A stretch of DNA of 64,000 nucleotides from Diadophis punctatus similis (Eukaryota; Chordata; Lepidosauria; Squamata; Dipsadidae): assembly GCA_023053685.1 (NCBI GenBank), contig JALIGW010000032.1, positions 324,585 through 388,584 of the forward strand, in the 5' to 3' direction. The notes under the pieces are model-generated. The model did no database searches. It was not told where the DNA came from and was given only the letters and a program-made list of their open reading frames with translations. The translations under genes and the position numbers were made by a program. This document shows positions 33,227 to 42,763 of this stretch, piece after piece (position 1 is the stretch's first letter; each line of letters opens with the position of its first letter).

Positions 33227-33621
33227 CAGGTAGTCCCCGACTTATAATCGCAATTGAGCCCAACATTTCTGTCGCTAAGCGAGACAGTTGTTAAGTGAAT
33301 TTTGCCCCATTTCACAACCTTTTTTGCCACAGTTGTTCAGCAAATCACTGCAGTTGCTAAGTTGGTAATATGGTTGTGAAACAAATTTATCTTCTCCATT
33401 GACCTTGCTCATCAGACGGTCGCAAAAGGTGATCACATGACTCTGGAACCCTGCAACCGTCATAAATATGAACCAGTTGCCGGCGTCTGAATTTCGATCA
33501 CGTGACTACAGGGATGTCACAACAGTTGTAAGCATGAAAAGCGATCAAATGTCACTTTCTTCAGTGCCTTTGTCACTTTGAACGGTTACTAAACGAACTG
33601 TTATAAATCAAGGGCTACCTG
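33227..33621. mobile_element. Tigger/mariner-like palindromic MITE
   Basis: CAGGTAGTCCCCGACTTATA at the left, GGGCTACCTG at the right, TA on both sides (33225-33226, 33622-33623). Interior matches 12787-13179. Confidence 0.85.
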
Positions 33622-33639
33622 TACTTAATGAAATTTTGA

Positions 33640-33775
33640 ATGAAACAAATGAAAGAATTCAATCAATTAATTAAGTGAAAACTTTCTCATTTAATCACCT
33701 TGTAAGCTGCCCAGACCTGCTTTGACAGCGATATGGGTGGCAGATAAATTTAACAAATAAATAAATACTAAATAA
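33640..33775 (+). mobile_element. L2 3' untranslated fragment
   Basis: TTGTAAGCTGCCCAGACC and GGTGGCAGATAAATTTAACA followed by AAATA units, as at the L2 3' ends at 940 and 46770. Confidence 0.65.
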
Positions 33776-33822
33776 AATATTTGATTTCATTTACACATAA
33801 ATAAGATGAAATTGAGTGGATG

Positions 33823-34114
33823 TTTTGTGTTTTGTGTTTTGTGTTGTGTGTTTTGTGTTGTGTGTTGTGTGTTTTGTTTTGTTTTGTTGTTTTGTTGTTT
33901 TGTTTTTTGTTTTTTGTTTTTTGTTTTTTGTTGTTTTGTTTTTTGTCTTGTCTTGTTTTGTTTTTGTTTTGTTTTTTGTTTTTGTTGTTTTGTTGTTTTG
34001 TTGTTTTGTTGTTTTGTTGTTTTGTTGTTTTGTTGTTTTGTTGTTTTGTTGTTTTGTTGTTTTGTTGTTTTGTTGTTTTGTTGTTTTGTTGTTTTGTTGT
34101 TTTGTTTTGTTTTC
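33823..34114 (+). repeat. (TTTTG)/(TTGTTTTG)n array
   Basis: 290 bp containing only G and T apart from a few C and A. The regular TTGTTTTG octamer runs from about 33985 to 34100. Long Lys/Gln/Thr or Cys/Phe frames here are artefacts. Confidence 0.95.
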
Positions 34115-34129
34115 ATCCTGGTTCAACTC

Positions 34130-34410
34130 ATTAATCTTCTGCAGGCTCTCACCCACTATTGCAAAGACCTGCCTTTCATACTTCTGAAAAAAGCTGTCTC
34201 AAAGGAGCTTTTTCAAGAGGTAGCTGGGCTGTCTTTGTTTTTTCTCTTGAAGACATTTTGCTTCTCATCCAAGAAGCTTCTTCTGTTCTGACTTCATGGT
34301 GGAGAATGGAAGGATTTATATTCCTGGCAGTCCTCAAGGAAAAACAAAGGAAGTCCAGTTGCCTCTTGAAAAAGCATCTTTGGGACAACCTTGACCTGGG
34401 TGACTGAGAA
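34130..34410 (-). mobile_element. Penelope-like terminal repeat remnant
   Basis: Long imperfect inverted arms: CTTTTTCAAGAGGTAGCTGG (34208-34227) against CAGTTGCCTCTTGAAAAAGC (34354-34373). Between them, on the minus strand, lies AGAAGAAGCTTCTTGGATGA followed by GAAGCAAAA (34252-34290), a decayed version of the hammerhead core known from Penelope-like elements in fish and reptiles. Confidence 0.6.
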
Positions 34411-35390
34411 TAGCAATAGACTTATATACCATTTCACAGCCCTCTCTAAGTGGTTTACAGAGTCAGCCTATTGCCCCCAAGAATCTGTATCCTCATTTTA
34501 CTGACTTCGGGAGGACGGGAGGCTGAGTCAACCTGGAGCCGGTCAGGCCACTGCACCACCACAGCTAAGAAGGAAGGAAGGTAGGTAGGTAGGAAGGAAA
34601 ATAAGGGAGGAATAGCAACAGCACTTAGACTTACATAGCACTTCACAGTGCTTTATAGCCCTCTCTAATCCAGTCAGGATCGAACTCCAGACAGTAGTCA
34701 GAGTTGGCCTGCAGTACTGCATTCTAGCCACTGTGCCACCATGGCAAGCAAGCAAGCAAGCAAGCGAACAAGCGAGGGAGGGAGGGAGGGAGGAAGGAAG
34801 GAAGGAAGGAAAGGAGGGAGGGAGGGAGGAAAATAAGGAAAGAATAGCAATAGCACTTATATACCGCTTCACAGTGCTTTACAGCCCTCTCTAAGTAGCT
34901 TACAGAGTCAACCTATTGTCCCCCAACAATTTGGGTCCTCGTTTTATTGACATCGGAAGGATGGAACGCTGAGTCAACCTTGAGCCAGTCAGGAATGAAC
35001 TCCAGACAGTGGGCTGAATTGGCCTGCAGTATTGCATTCTAGCCACTGCGCCACCATGGCAAGGAATGAATGAATGAATGAATGAAGGAAGGAAGGAAGG
35101 AAGGAAGGAAGGAAGGAAGGAAGGAAGGAAGGAAGGAGGAAAATAAGGAAAGAATAGCAATAGCACTTAGACTTATATACCGCTTCACAGAGCTTTACAG
35201 CCCTCTAAGCAGTTTGCAGAGTCAGCCTATTGTCCCCCAACAATCTAGGTCCTCATTTATTGACCTCGGAAGAATGGAAGGCTGAATCAACATTGAGCCA
35301 GTAAGATTTGAACTGCTGAACTGCTGGCAGTTGGCAGAATTAGCCTGCAATACTGCATTGTAACCATTGTGCCACCACGGCTCCATAGTA
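34395..35390 (-). repeat. Tandem cluster of four SINEs joined by GAAG/GGAA microsatellites
   Basis: Minus-strand SINE bodies at about 34410-34563, 34606-34744, 34848-35060 and 35153-35385. The three internal junctions share GGAAAATAAGG(A/G)A(A/G)GAATAGCAA, preceded by GGAA-type repeats (34569-34600, 34743-34830, 35066-35135). All four face the same way, so the SINE plus microsatellite was copied as a unit. Confidence 0.88.
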
Positions 35391-35720
35391 TGGCATTTGG
35401 TGAGGGTCCCTGATTTTGTGTTTAATTGCGGCCATCTGGGGTTATTTTCATGGGTTTATGATATCCTGTATTTATTGCTGTGTAGCACATGGTGTCACTG
35501 TTTTTTTGCAAGCTGGGTGATGCTTTGCATCTTTTAAATAAATACATTTGGGGCGATGAGATTTAGACAACTCTGGACAAATTGCTGGGAATACCGTATG
35601 TCGGTGGGCACCCATTTTCAGTGCTAGAATCTGTGCATATAGTCCTTACTCAGTGACGGTTATTGGGACTAAAATTTCCAACACCGAGCAGTATGGTTGT
35701 AAAATCTGACATCAGCAAGA
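35391..35720. other. No recognisable feature
   Basis: No frame or repeat terminus recognised. Confidence 0.5.
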
Positions 35721-35945
35721 GCCGAGATGGCGCAGTGGTTAAATGCAGCACTGCAGGCTACTGCTAGTTCAGCAGTTCAGCTGTTCAAATCTCACCAGGC
35801 TCAGCCTTCCATCCTTCTGAGGTCAGTAAAATGAGGACCCAGATTGTTGGGAGCAATATGCTGAACTCTGTAAACCGCTTAGAGAGGGCTGTAAAGCACT
35901 ATGAAGCGGTATATAAGTCTAAGTGCTATTGCTAAATGCTATTGC
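35721..35945 (+). mobile_element. tRNA-derived SINE, complete
   Basis: AGCCGAGATGGCGCAGTGGT (tRNA-like start and A box), GTTCAAATCTCACC (B box), AGCCTTCCATCCTTCTGAGG body, AGAGAGGGCTGTAAAGCACT and an AAGTGCTATTGCT tail partly repeated. This is the best copy for reading the family found in reverse at 3154, 34410-35385 and 45594-46354. Confidence 0.85.
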
Positions 35946-36020
35946 TATCATATGGCCATGCTGCTTACCAACAGCACTTCTGGCGGTCCTTGGTTACCAT
36001 CATTCAGCAAATCACTACAG

Positions 36021-36149
36021 CGGGGTGTCAAGCTCGCGGCCCGCAGGCCGGATGCATCACGTGCTGGCCCCGCCTCCGCCCGGTTTAGCAAAGGGGGAAA
36101 AAGTCCCGATACGCGACGATGCTGTGACGACGCGAGTTTGACACCCCTG
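36021..36149. mobile_element. hAT-type MITE (TGTCAAACTC family)
   Basis: 129 bp, ends CGGGGTGTCAAGCTCG and CGAGTTTGACACCCCTG, perfect 8-bp duplication CACTACAG (36013-36020, 36150-36157). Confidence 0.93.
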
Positions 36150-36157
36150 CACTACAG

Positions 36158-36440
36158 GGCATGAAGCGAAGATCTCATTTGACTTTTAATTTCCTGCTGG
36201 CTTCCCCATTGCTTTTGCTGGCAAGGCGGATTGGAAATTGCAATCACGTGACCGCAGGGCACTGAGAGAGTCAGAAATGCAGGCTGGTTGCCAAGTGCAC
36301 AGATCACAATCATGGGTCCATGGGGAGGCTGCAACGGTCGGGAACTTGAGGACCGGACGTAAGTACCACTCGGCGTCATTGCAAGTTCAAGCAGTCACTG
36401 AATGAGTGGTCGTTAATGGAGGACGACCTTGTTCCATTGG
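36158..36440. mobile_element. Decayed mariner-like MITE fragment, tentative
   Basis: Has TTGGAAATTGCAATCACGTGA, CGGTCGGGAACTTGAGGACC and GAGTGGTCGTTAATGGAGGA, faint echoes of the palindromic element at 12787. No clear termini. Confidence 0.4.
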
Positions 36441-36728
36441 AGTCGGCTGGTCAAATTTAGCAGCACAGCAATGCGTGGTGAGAGAATGGGGACCTGCGTG
36501 GCTGTGATTACCTGCAGCAAGAAGAAAAGAAGGAATGATTTCAAAGTGCTTTCGAGGGCATGCAAACACAGGCTTTTCTCTTGACAATAATTTGTATAAA
36601 TCAGATTACTGAGTAATGAGGAATAACTGAAGGGAAGGCATTTTTGTAAATACTGGAAACCGTTCCCTGCTTTGGGTGGGGCAGCTTCTGATTTCTTTGA
36701 ATATATTCCCAAAAGAATATACACCTTT

Positions 36729-37155
36729 CCTTCCTTCCTTCCTTCCTTCCTTCCTTCCTTCCTTCCTTCCTTCCTTCCTTCCTTCCTTCCTTCCTTCCTT
36801 CCTTCCTTCCTTCCTTCCTTCCTCCCTCCCTCCCTCCCTCCTTCCCTTCCCTTCCCTCCCATTTGCTCTTCCTTCATTCCTTCCTTCCTTCCCCCCTCCC
36901 TCCCTCCCTTCTTCCCTTCTTCCCTCCCTCCTTTCTTCTTCTTTCCCTCCCTCCTTTCTTCCCTCCCTGTCTTCCTTCCTCCCCTTCCTTCCTTCCTTCT
37001 ATCCTTCCATCCTTCCTTCTTTCTTTCTTCCTCCCTCCCTCCCTCCCTCCCTCCTTCCCTCCTTTCTTCCCTCCCACTCTTCCTGCCTCCCTATTCCTTC
37101 CTTCCTTCCTCCCCTCCCTCCCATTTGATCTTCTTCCCTCCCTCCCTTCCCTCGG
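36729..37155 (+). repeat. (CTTC)n and degenerate polypyrimidine array
   Basis: About 23 perfect CTTC units, then 330 bp of CCTC/CTTC mixtures on an almost pure pyrimidine strand. Confidence 0.95.
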
Positions 37156-37179
37156 TCCATAGGAACTCATCAAATTCTT

Positions 37180-38195
37180 AACTGGCAGGAACAGCCAAAA
37201 CCCCAGAAGACAAGCTCAGGATCCAAAAAGATCTTGACAGACATGAACAATGGGCCCTAGCCAATAAAATGATATTTAATGTGGAGAAAAGCAAACTTTT
37301 ACATTTGGGCAGGGAAAAAAAAACCCCAAAGGTACAAATACAAATTAGGTGAAACTTGGCTTCAACACAGTAACTGTGAGAGGGACCTTGGGGACTTAGT
37401 AGATGATCATGAGCCAGCAATGTGTGGCATACAGGCAAAAAAGCCAATACAATCCTTGGTTGTATGAACGGAGGCATAGAATCAAAATCACCTGAAGTCT
37501 TAATACCACTTTATAAAGCCTTAGTATAAGGCCACACCTGGAATACTGCATCCAGTTTTGGTCACTACATTACAAAAAAGATGTTGAGACTTTGGAAAAA
37601 GTGCAAAGAAGAGCAACTAAGATTATTAAAGGCCTGGAGGCTAAAACATATGAAGAACGGTTGCAGGATTTGAGTTTGGCCAGTCTAAAGAAAAGAAGGA
37701 CTTGGGGGGTGGGCATAATAGCAGTATTCCAGTACTTGAGGGGTTGCCACAAAGAAGAGGGGGTCAACTTATTCTCCAAAGCACCAGAGGGCAGGATGAG
37801 AAACAATGGATGGAAACTAATCAAAGAGAGAAGCAACCTGGAATTGAGGAGAAATTTCCTAACCATTTCAGACAATTAACCAGTGGAACAGCTTGCCTCC
37901 AGAAGTTGTGGGTGCTTTTAAGAAAAGACTGTGCAGTCACTTGTCTGAAATGGTATAGGTTTTTTTTAGATTTATTATTAGAGTTGGAAGGGACCTTGTA
38001 GGTCATCTAGTCCAACCCCCTGCTCAAGCAGGAGTTCCTACACCCTTTGAGACAGATGGCAGTCCAGTCTCTCCTTGAAGGTCGCAAGAGTTGGGGCTCT
38101 CACAACCTCTGCTGGCAAGCTGTTCTCCTGCTTGAGCAGGGGGCTCTACTAGAAGACCTCCAAGGTCCCTTCCAGCTCTACTCTGATTATTATTA
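37180..38195 (+). mobile_element. CR1 LINE, the longest copy, interrupted by another CR1
   Basis: Starts further 5' than the others: the frame gives KLRIQKDLDRHEQWALANKM and IFNVEKSKLLHLGR, a CR1 RT region past motif C. It continues through LEKVQRRATKIIKGLEAKTY and RSNLELRRNFLT. At about 37968 a minus-strand CR1 3' end begins and the host copy resumes near 38125 (CTCCTGCTTGAGCAGGGGGC). Several frameshifts; inactive. Confidence 0.88.
37968..38125 (-). mobile_element. CR1 3' end nested in CR1
   Basis: Plus strand TTAGATTTATTATTAGAGTT then GGGACCTTGTAGGTCATCTA: the AATCTAAATC-tailed subfamily in reverse. It extends to CTCACAACCTCTGCTGGCAA, so about 155 bp of 3' end inserted into a copy of a different subfamily. 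Confidence 0.85.
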
Positions 38196-38985
38196 TTACT
38201 AAACAAAACTGTTGAAAGTTGAGGAATGCCTGTGCATAATTTTCCCTAACAAGTTTTTTTTGAGCAACATTCCAAGTACATTTTGTATGCAACTATCCCT
38301 AATGTATCACCACTCCACCAACCAATGTTGCCCGAATGGGCTTCGTTCCTAATATAATTGCCCGAAAGCACATTGTTATTTTCTTATACTTTGCAACATC
38401 CCCAAATATGTGCTTTTCCAAGGCCCGAGCCCACAAGTATTTTAAGAAAGATATGTTTATGATTTATTTGTGGGGTTCAGATGGTTACCAGTACTCCAAG
38501 CCACATCAATAGTAGCCTTCTACACGCACAAAAAGATGTTTCCACTTTAAACGAGTGGAAAATTGGTTTAATGCCAAGAAACTTGCGTAATTCCCCTTAA
38601 TCTTATCAACCTAATATATTGTGGACTTCAGGAGCAAATTAATCTTGTTTGGTTACGTTTCTTTCTCTTTCTTTCTTTCTTTGTCTTGCTCTACGAGTGT
38701 GTGCACCCTTATTTTTTCTAGCAAACACACCACTGTTTGCTGGCAATGTTTTATGTGCCTGAGAAAATAAAACACAGCTGAAAAAGTTCTGTTGCTTCTC
38801 CTTGTTTCTAAATCAACGGCCTTCCTTTTATATAGATAGCAGAGTCCACTGAAGTTCCCTAGGGTGCCACTAAAGTTAGCAAGAATAACTTTCTCCCCTC
38901 TTGTTTTTAAGGTATGAGGTGGAGGGAAGGAATAAGGATAAATTAAGTCTTGTACTTTGTACCTTATAAATCCCCGAAAGGCATC
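38196..38985. other. No confident feature
   Basis: 38198-38235 has an AAAGTTGAGGAATGCCTGTG end resembling the mariner-like MITE. 38658-38682 is a TTTC repeat. The rest is AT-rich with no recognised signal. Confidence 0.4.
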
Positions 38986-38994
38986 CTTTCTCTC

Positions 38995-40380
38995 TCTCTC
39001 CCTCCCTCCCCCCCTTGAGAGTGTTCCTTCCTTCCTTCCTTCCTTCCTTCCTTCCTTCCTTCCTTCCTTCCTTCCTTCCTTCCTTCCTTCCTTCATTCCT
39101 TTTCTCCTTCCTTCCTTCCTTCCTTCCCCCACTCTCTCCTTCCTCCCTTCTTTCCTCCCTCCCTCCCTCCTTCCATCCCTCCCTCCCTTCATTCCTTCCT
39201 CCCTTCCTTTTTCACTTCCTTCCCTCCTTCCCCTTTCAACTCCCTTCCTTCTTCCCTCCCTCCTGGGGTTTTCCTTCCTTGGTCTGGCCTGGTGCTATAA
39301 GGAATTTAAAAAGGCATCCCATCCCATCCTTCCCTCCTTCCCTCCTTCCCTCCTTCCCTCCTTCCTTCCTTCCTTCCTTCCTTCCTTCCTTCCTTCCTTC
39401 CTTCCTTCCTCCCTCCCTCCTTCCCTCCCTCCCTCCCTTCCTTCCTCCCTTCCTTTTCTCCTCCCTCCCTTCCTTTTTTCCTTCCTTCCCCCTGTCTCTC
39501 CTTCCTCCCTTCTTTCCTCCCTCCCTCCCTCCTTCCCTCCCTCCCTCCATTCCTTCCTCCCTTCCTTTTTCACTTCCTTCCCTCCTTCCCCTTTCTACTC
39601 CCTTCCTTCTTCCCTCCCTCCTGGGGTTTTCCTTCCTTGGTCTGGCCTGGTGCTATAAGGAATTTAAAAAGGCATCCCATCCCATCCTTCCCTCCTTCCT
39701 TCCTTCCTTCCTCCCTCCCTCCCTCCCTCCCTTCCTTCCTTCCTTTTCTCCTCCCTCCCTTCCTTTTTTCCTTCCTTCCCCCTGTCTCTCCTTCCTCCCT
39801 TCTTTCCTCCCTCCCTCCCTCCTTCCCTCCCTCCCTCCATTCCTTCCTCCCTTCCTTTTTCACTTCCTTCCCTCCTTCCCCTTTCTACTCCCTTCCTTCT
39901 TCCCTCCCTCCTGGGGTTTTCCTTCCTTGGTCTGGCCTGATGCTATAAGGAATTTAAAAAGGCATCTCATCCTTCCTTCCTTCCTTCCTTCCTTCCTTCC
40001 TTCCTTCCTTCCTTCCTTCCTTCCTTCCTCCCTCCCTCCCTCCCTCCCTCCCTTCCTTCCCCCCTTCCTTTTCTCCTCCCTTCCTCCCTTCCTCCCTTCT
40101 TTCCTTCCTTCCCCCCTCTCTCCTTCCTCCCTTCTTTCCTCCCTCCCTCCTTCCCTCCCTCCCTCCCTCCCTTCTTTCCTTCCTTCCCTCCTTCCCCTTT
40201 CTACTCCCTTCCTTCTTCCTTCCCTCCTAGGGTTTTCCTTCCTTGGTCTGGCCTGGTGCTATAAGGAATTTAAAAAGGCATCACATCCTTCCTTCCTTCC
40301 TTCCTTCCTTCCTTCCTTCCTTCCTTCCTTCCTTCCTTCCTTCCTTCCTTCCTTCCTTCCTTCCCTCCTTCCTCCTCCCT
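38995..40380 (+). repeat. Higher-order CCTT-rich satellite, four spacer copies
   Basis: 1.4 kb of polypyrimidine with a recurring spacer of about 60 bp (GGTTTTCCTTCCTTGGTCTG, then GCTATAAGGAATTTAAAAAG and GCATC) at 39263, 39621, 39911 and 40227. Intervals are about 358, 290 and 316 bp. A degenerate first spacer may be at 38965 (CTTATAAATCCCCGAAAGGC). Long Pro/Ser/Leu frames are artefacts. Confidence 0.93.
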
Positions 40381-40546
40381 TCATGCCTGAACCAATAAGT
40401 TCAGAGAAAACATGTAACAAGGAGTGAAACCCTTCCCTCCTCCACCTAAGTCACCGAGGTGGGATAACCAACCTGAGAAATGCAATCTGTTTTCCCTTGT
40501 AGCCCTTGGCGTCCCCCTTCACCCATCTCCACCGTTCTCACGGCCG
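40381..40546 (-). other. Sequence between the C2CD4-like stop and the array
   Basis: Ordinary-complexity 166 bp. On the minus strand a different frame stays open for about 36 codons past the stop at 40547. A +1 or -1 slip near the end of the gene would therefore extend it only slightly before a stop near 40450. No C2-domain motif is seen. Confidence 0.5.
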
Positions 40547-41404
40547 TTATTGCACTCGAGGGTTGCACGGGAGAGAAGCAGATGGGCAACTCATGAGCAA
40601 CTCCGACTGGATCACCAATCTGTCTTCTGATGCATGATTGGACCTCAGTTTCCTAATGCTGGGCAGGTGCTTCTTCATCAGCAGTTGAAACCGTTTCTTC
40701 TGGTGTTTATTGGGGCATCCTTTGGCCTTCGGCCCCTTGTCTGAGGAGATCTCCAAACTTCTTGAGGGGTTCCAAGCTTGAGAGACTGATGGACGAGTCT
40801 GTTTGGGCACCAAGAGTTGGAACTCCGTAGACTCGAACTCAAAGAATAACGATTCTTTCCTGTGGACTTTGGGACATTCTCCCAATGTCAGGAATCCGTA
40901 GGGAGTCGTGATTTTGGCGAGATGAGGCAGAGACAATGCAGCTCGTGTCCCGGGATCTGAATGCGCTCCTAACTCCAGAGACAAAAAACTGGCATCTCTT
41001 TCGTACCTAATACCTTCATTGTGACCATCTTTTCTTAGGCTGATCTCAGGTGAGCTTCTAACCCGTCTTGGTCTTCTAATCGCTTCTTCAGACGGTCTAC
41101 CTCTTGGAGATGTTTCTTGAGTGCCTTCTCCTGCCTCAGCAGGCTGAAATGCGGAATGATCCACCTCCAAGGAAGGTATGCAGAATTTGGGGATGCGATC
41201 AGGAGTTAAAATGATGCTGAAAACGTCTCGGTTTTTTGACCGACTCGCTTCAGGAGAAGCTCTCTGTCTGCTTCTGGATGTTTTCCAAGTCAGCATGCTT
41301 TGGAAAGTCAGCGAGAGCTCAGATGCTGCAGGAAACATCCCTGGGAATGTAGCCACGGACTTTCCTCCTCTGTTCCTCCTCCCTTTTTTTAAAAAAAGGC
41401 GCAC
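40547..41404 (-). CDS. C2CD4-like protein lacking the C2 domain (truncated gene or pseudogene)
   Basis: 285 codons, single frame. Residues about 60-76 read FSIILTPDRIPKFCIPS, the hallmark N-terminal motif of the C2CD4 (NLF) family. About 150-190 read RAALSLPHLAKITTPYGFLT and then HRKESLFFEF, matching the family's SLPH...YGF...RRKESL block. The C-terminal half is basic (KKRFQLLMKKHLPSIRKLRS). Known family members are nuclear, single-coding-exon proteins of roughly 350-420 residues with a C2 fold at the C-terminus. Here the frame ends at residue 285 without it, and a CCTT array begins about 165 bp further on. The first methionine lies about 45 bp below a TATA box; residue 22 is an alternative start. 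Higher complexity and codon openness unlike all surrounding DNA argue that this is or recently was a gene. Expression unknown. Confidence 0.72.
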   Translation of the reverse strand: MRLFLKKGRRNRGGKSVATFPGMFPAASELSLTFQSMLTWKTSRSRQRASPEASRSKNRDVFSIILTPDRIPKFCIPSLEVDHSAFQPAEAGEGTQETSPRGRPSEEAIRRPRRVRSSPEISLRKDGHNEGIRYERDASFLSLELGAHSDPGTRAALSLPHLAKITTPYGFLTLGECPKVHRKESLFFEFESTEFQLLVPKQTRPSVSQAWNPSRSLEISSDKGPKAKGCPNKHQKKRFQLLMKKHLPSIRKLRSNHASEDRLVIQSELLMSCPSASLPCNPRVQ

Positions 41405-41444
41405 AACTCTTTGGTGCTTGAAAGTCAGAAACGTATGGAAAATA

Positions 41445-41480
41445 CCCGCTTTTATAAAGCAAAGCGAGTCACGTCATCTG
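41445..41480 (-). promoter_or_regulatory. Core promoter of the C2CD4-like gene: TATA box and CRE-like site
   Basis: Minus strand TATAAAAG (complement of 41449-41456) with TGACGTGA (complement of 41469-41476) about 13 bp upstream. Position relative to the ATG at 41404 would give a very short leader for the first methionine, or about 80 nt for residue 22. The CRE/ATF reading of TGACGTGA is from known motif consensus. Confidence 0.55.
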
Positions 41481-41705
41481 CCACTGGCATGGCAACCAAA
41501 GATAAGGAAGTTTTCTATGATTTCTACTTATAGTCTCACATCTGATCCATGTGGCATTGCCTGCGTTTAGACATCTGGACGCGTTCCTGATTGTTACTAA
41601 GCCAACATTAGTCTCTGCTCTCCGGTTACCTAGGGGAGGGTTTAAGAAGTCTTTCAGAAAACATCTTAAGTCCAAAGAGCTCAGTTTTCACTTAATACAA
41701 TTAAC
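41481..41705. other. Upstream flank of the C2CD4-like gene
   Basis: Ordinary complexity, no repeat recognised. May hold further promoter sequence. Confidence 0.4.
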
Positions 41706-41771
41706 AGAATAACAGAGTCAGAAGAGACCTTGGAGGTCTTCTAGTCCAACCCCCTGTATAAACCCTAAACC

Positions 41772-42032
41772 CCGGGGGTGGGTTCCGGATTCTGTTACTG
41801 ATGGTTTGCTAGGGACACGCCATGCATGCACACACACATGCATGTGCAGTACTAAAAAAAGCTTATGCACATGTGCATAAGCAAAAAACAAGATGGCGCC
41901 ACCTATGGTTCTGCCGACAGAAACAGCTCGGGGGCGTGGAAGGCCTGGGTCGCTGCCGGTTCCAGCGACCCAGGCCGCCAAGTTACTAACGGTTCTATAG
42001 AACCGGTCCAAACCGGTAGGAACCCACCTCTG
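41772..42032. mobile_element. hAT-type MITE (GGTGGGTTCC family) in CR1
   Basis: Ends CCGGGGGTGGGTTCC and GGTAGGAACCCACCTCTG. Flanks CCTAAACC and CCTATACC, 7/8 match, within the CR1 'CCTATACCATTTCAGACA' site. Confidence 0.85.
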
Positions 42033-42359
42033 CCTATACCATTTCAGACAAATGGTTGTCCAATATCTTCTTAAAGACCTCCAGTGATGGAGCACCCAGA
42101 AGGCAAGCCGTTCCACTGGTTAATTGTTCTCACTTTCAGGAAATTTCTCCTTAGTTCAACGTCGTGTTTCTTTTTGTTAAGCTCCCACCCATTACTTCTC
42201 GTCCATCCTTCAGGTGCTTTGGAGAATAGGTCGATCCCCTCTCCTTTGTGGCAGCCCCTTAAATATCGGAACGCTTCTATGATGTCTCCACTAGTCCTTT
42301 GCATTAAATTAGACATATCCAATTCTTGCAATTGTTCCTTATATGTTGTAGCCTCCAAT

Positions 42360-42584
42360 CAGTGGTGGTATTCAGCCGGTTTGGGCTGGTTCACACATAC
42401 CGTTGGCGGACATTTTGCCAAGGTCGACGAACCGGTAGCAATGGCTGGCTGGACATGCCCCCGAACCGGTTGCCGCGGCTGGCAAAGAACCTTCTGTGCA
42501 TGCGCAGAGGGTCATTTGCGTGACAAGACACACACTTCCGTCATGATGCTAACCAGTAGGGAAGGTAAGTGGAACTCACCCCTG
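42360..42584. mobile_element. hAT-type MITE in CR1, perfect 8-bp duplication
   Basis: 225 bp, starts CAGTGGTGGTATTCAGCC, ends GGAACTCACCCCTG. CCTCCAAT at 42352-42359 and 42585-42592. Confidence 0.92.
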
Positions 42585-42653
42585 CCTCCAATCCCCTAAT
42601 CATCTTTGTTGCTCTTCTCTGCACTCTTTCTAGAGATTCAACATCTTTCAGAC

Positions 42654-42763
42654 CAGGGGTGGGTTCCTCCCTGTTCGGACCGGATCGCCCGAACTGGTAG
42701 CGACCCGCTGCGCGAAATGTCGTGATGCGAACTGGTGGCAAAGGTAAGTGGAACCAACCCCTG
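42654..42763. mobile_element. hAT-type MITE, 110 bp
   Basis: Starts CAGGGGTGGGTTCCTCC, ends GGAACCAACCCCTG. Flanks TTTCAGAC and TTTCAGGC, 7/8. Confidence 0.88.

Larger units (their letters stand above)
41710..42653 (-). mobile_element. CR1 LINE carrying three hAT insertions
   Basis: Reverse CR1: AGACCTTGGAGGTCTTCTAG at the 3' end, CCACTGGTTAATTGTTCTCA, TTGTGGCAGCCCCTTAAATA, and GCTCTTCTCTGCACTCTTTC at the 5' side. Interrupted at 41772-42032 and 42360-42584, and flanked at 42654-42763. Confidence 0.88.

Noticed and set aside
33787..34156. Long Lys/Gln/Thr and Cys/Val/Phe frames on both strands
   Set aside because: They are translations of the TTGTTTTG array; every frame is open because the repeat lacks stop codons.
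35721..35800. Genuine tRNA gene
   Set aside because: A and B boxes are present but the cloverleaf is not complete and the sequence continues into a SINE body.
36672..37181. Pro/Ser/Leu-rich frames of 100-170 codons
   Set aside because: Produced by CTTC/CCTC repeats; no start context or domain. The same applies at 39015-40427 (470 codons) and 60881-61870 (329 codons).
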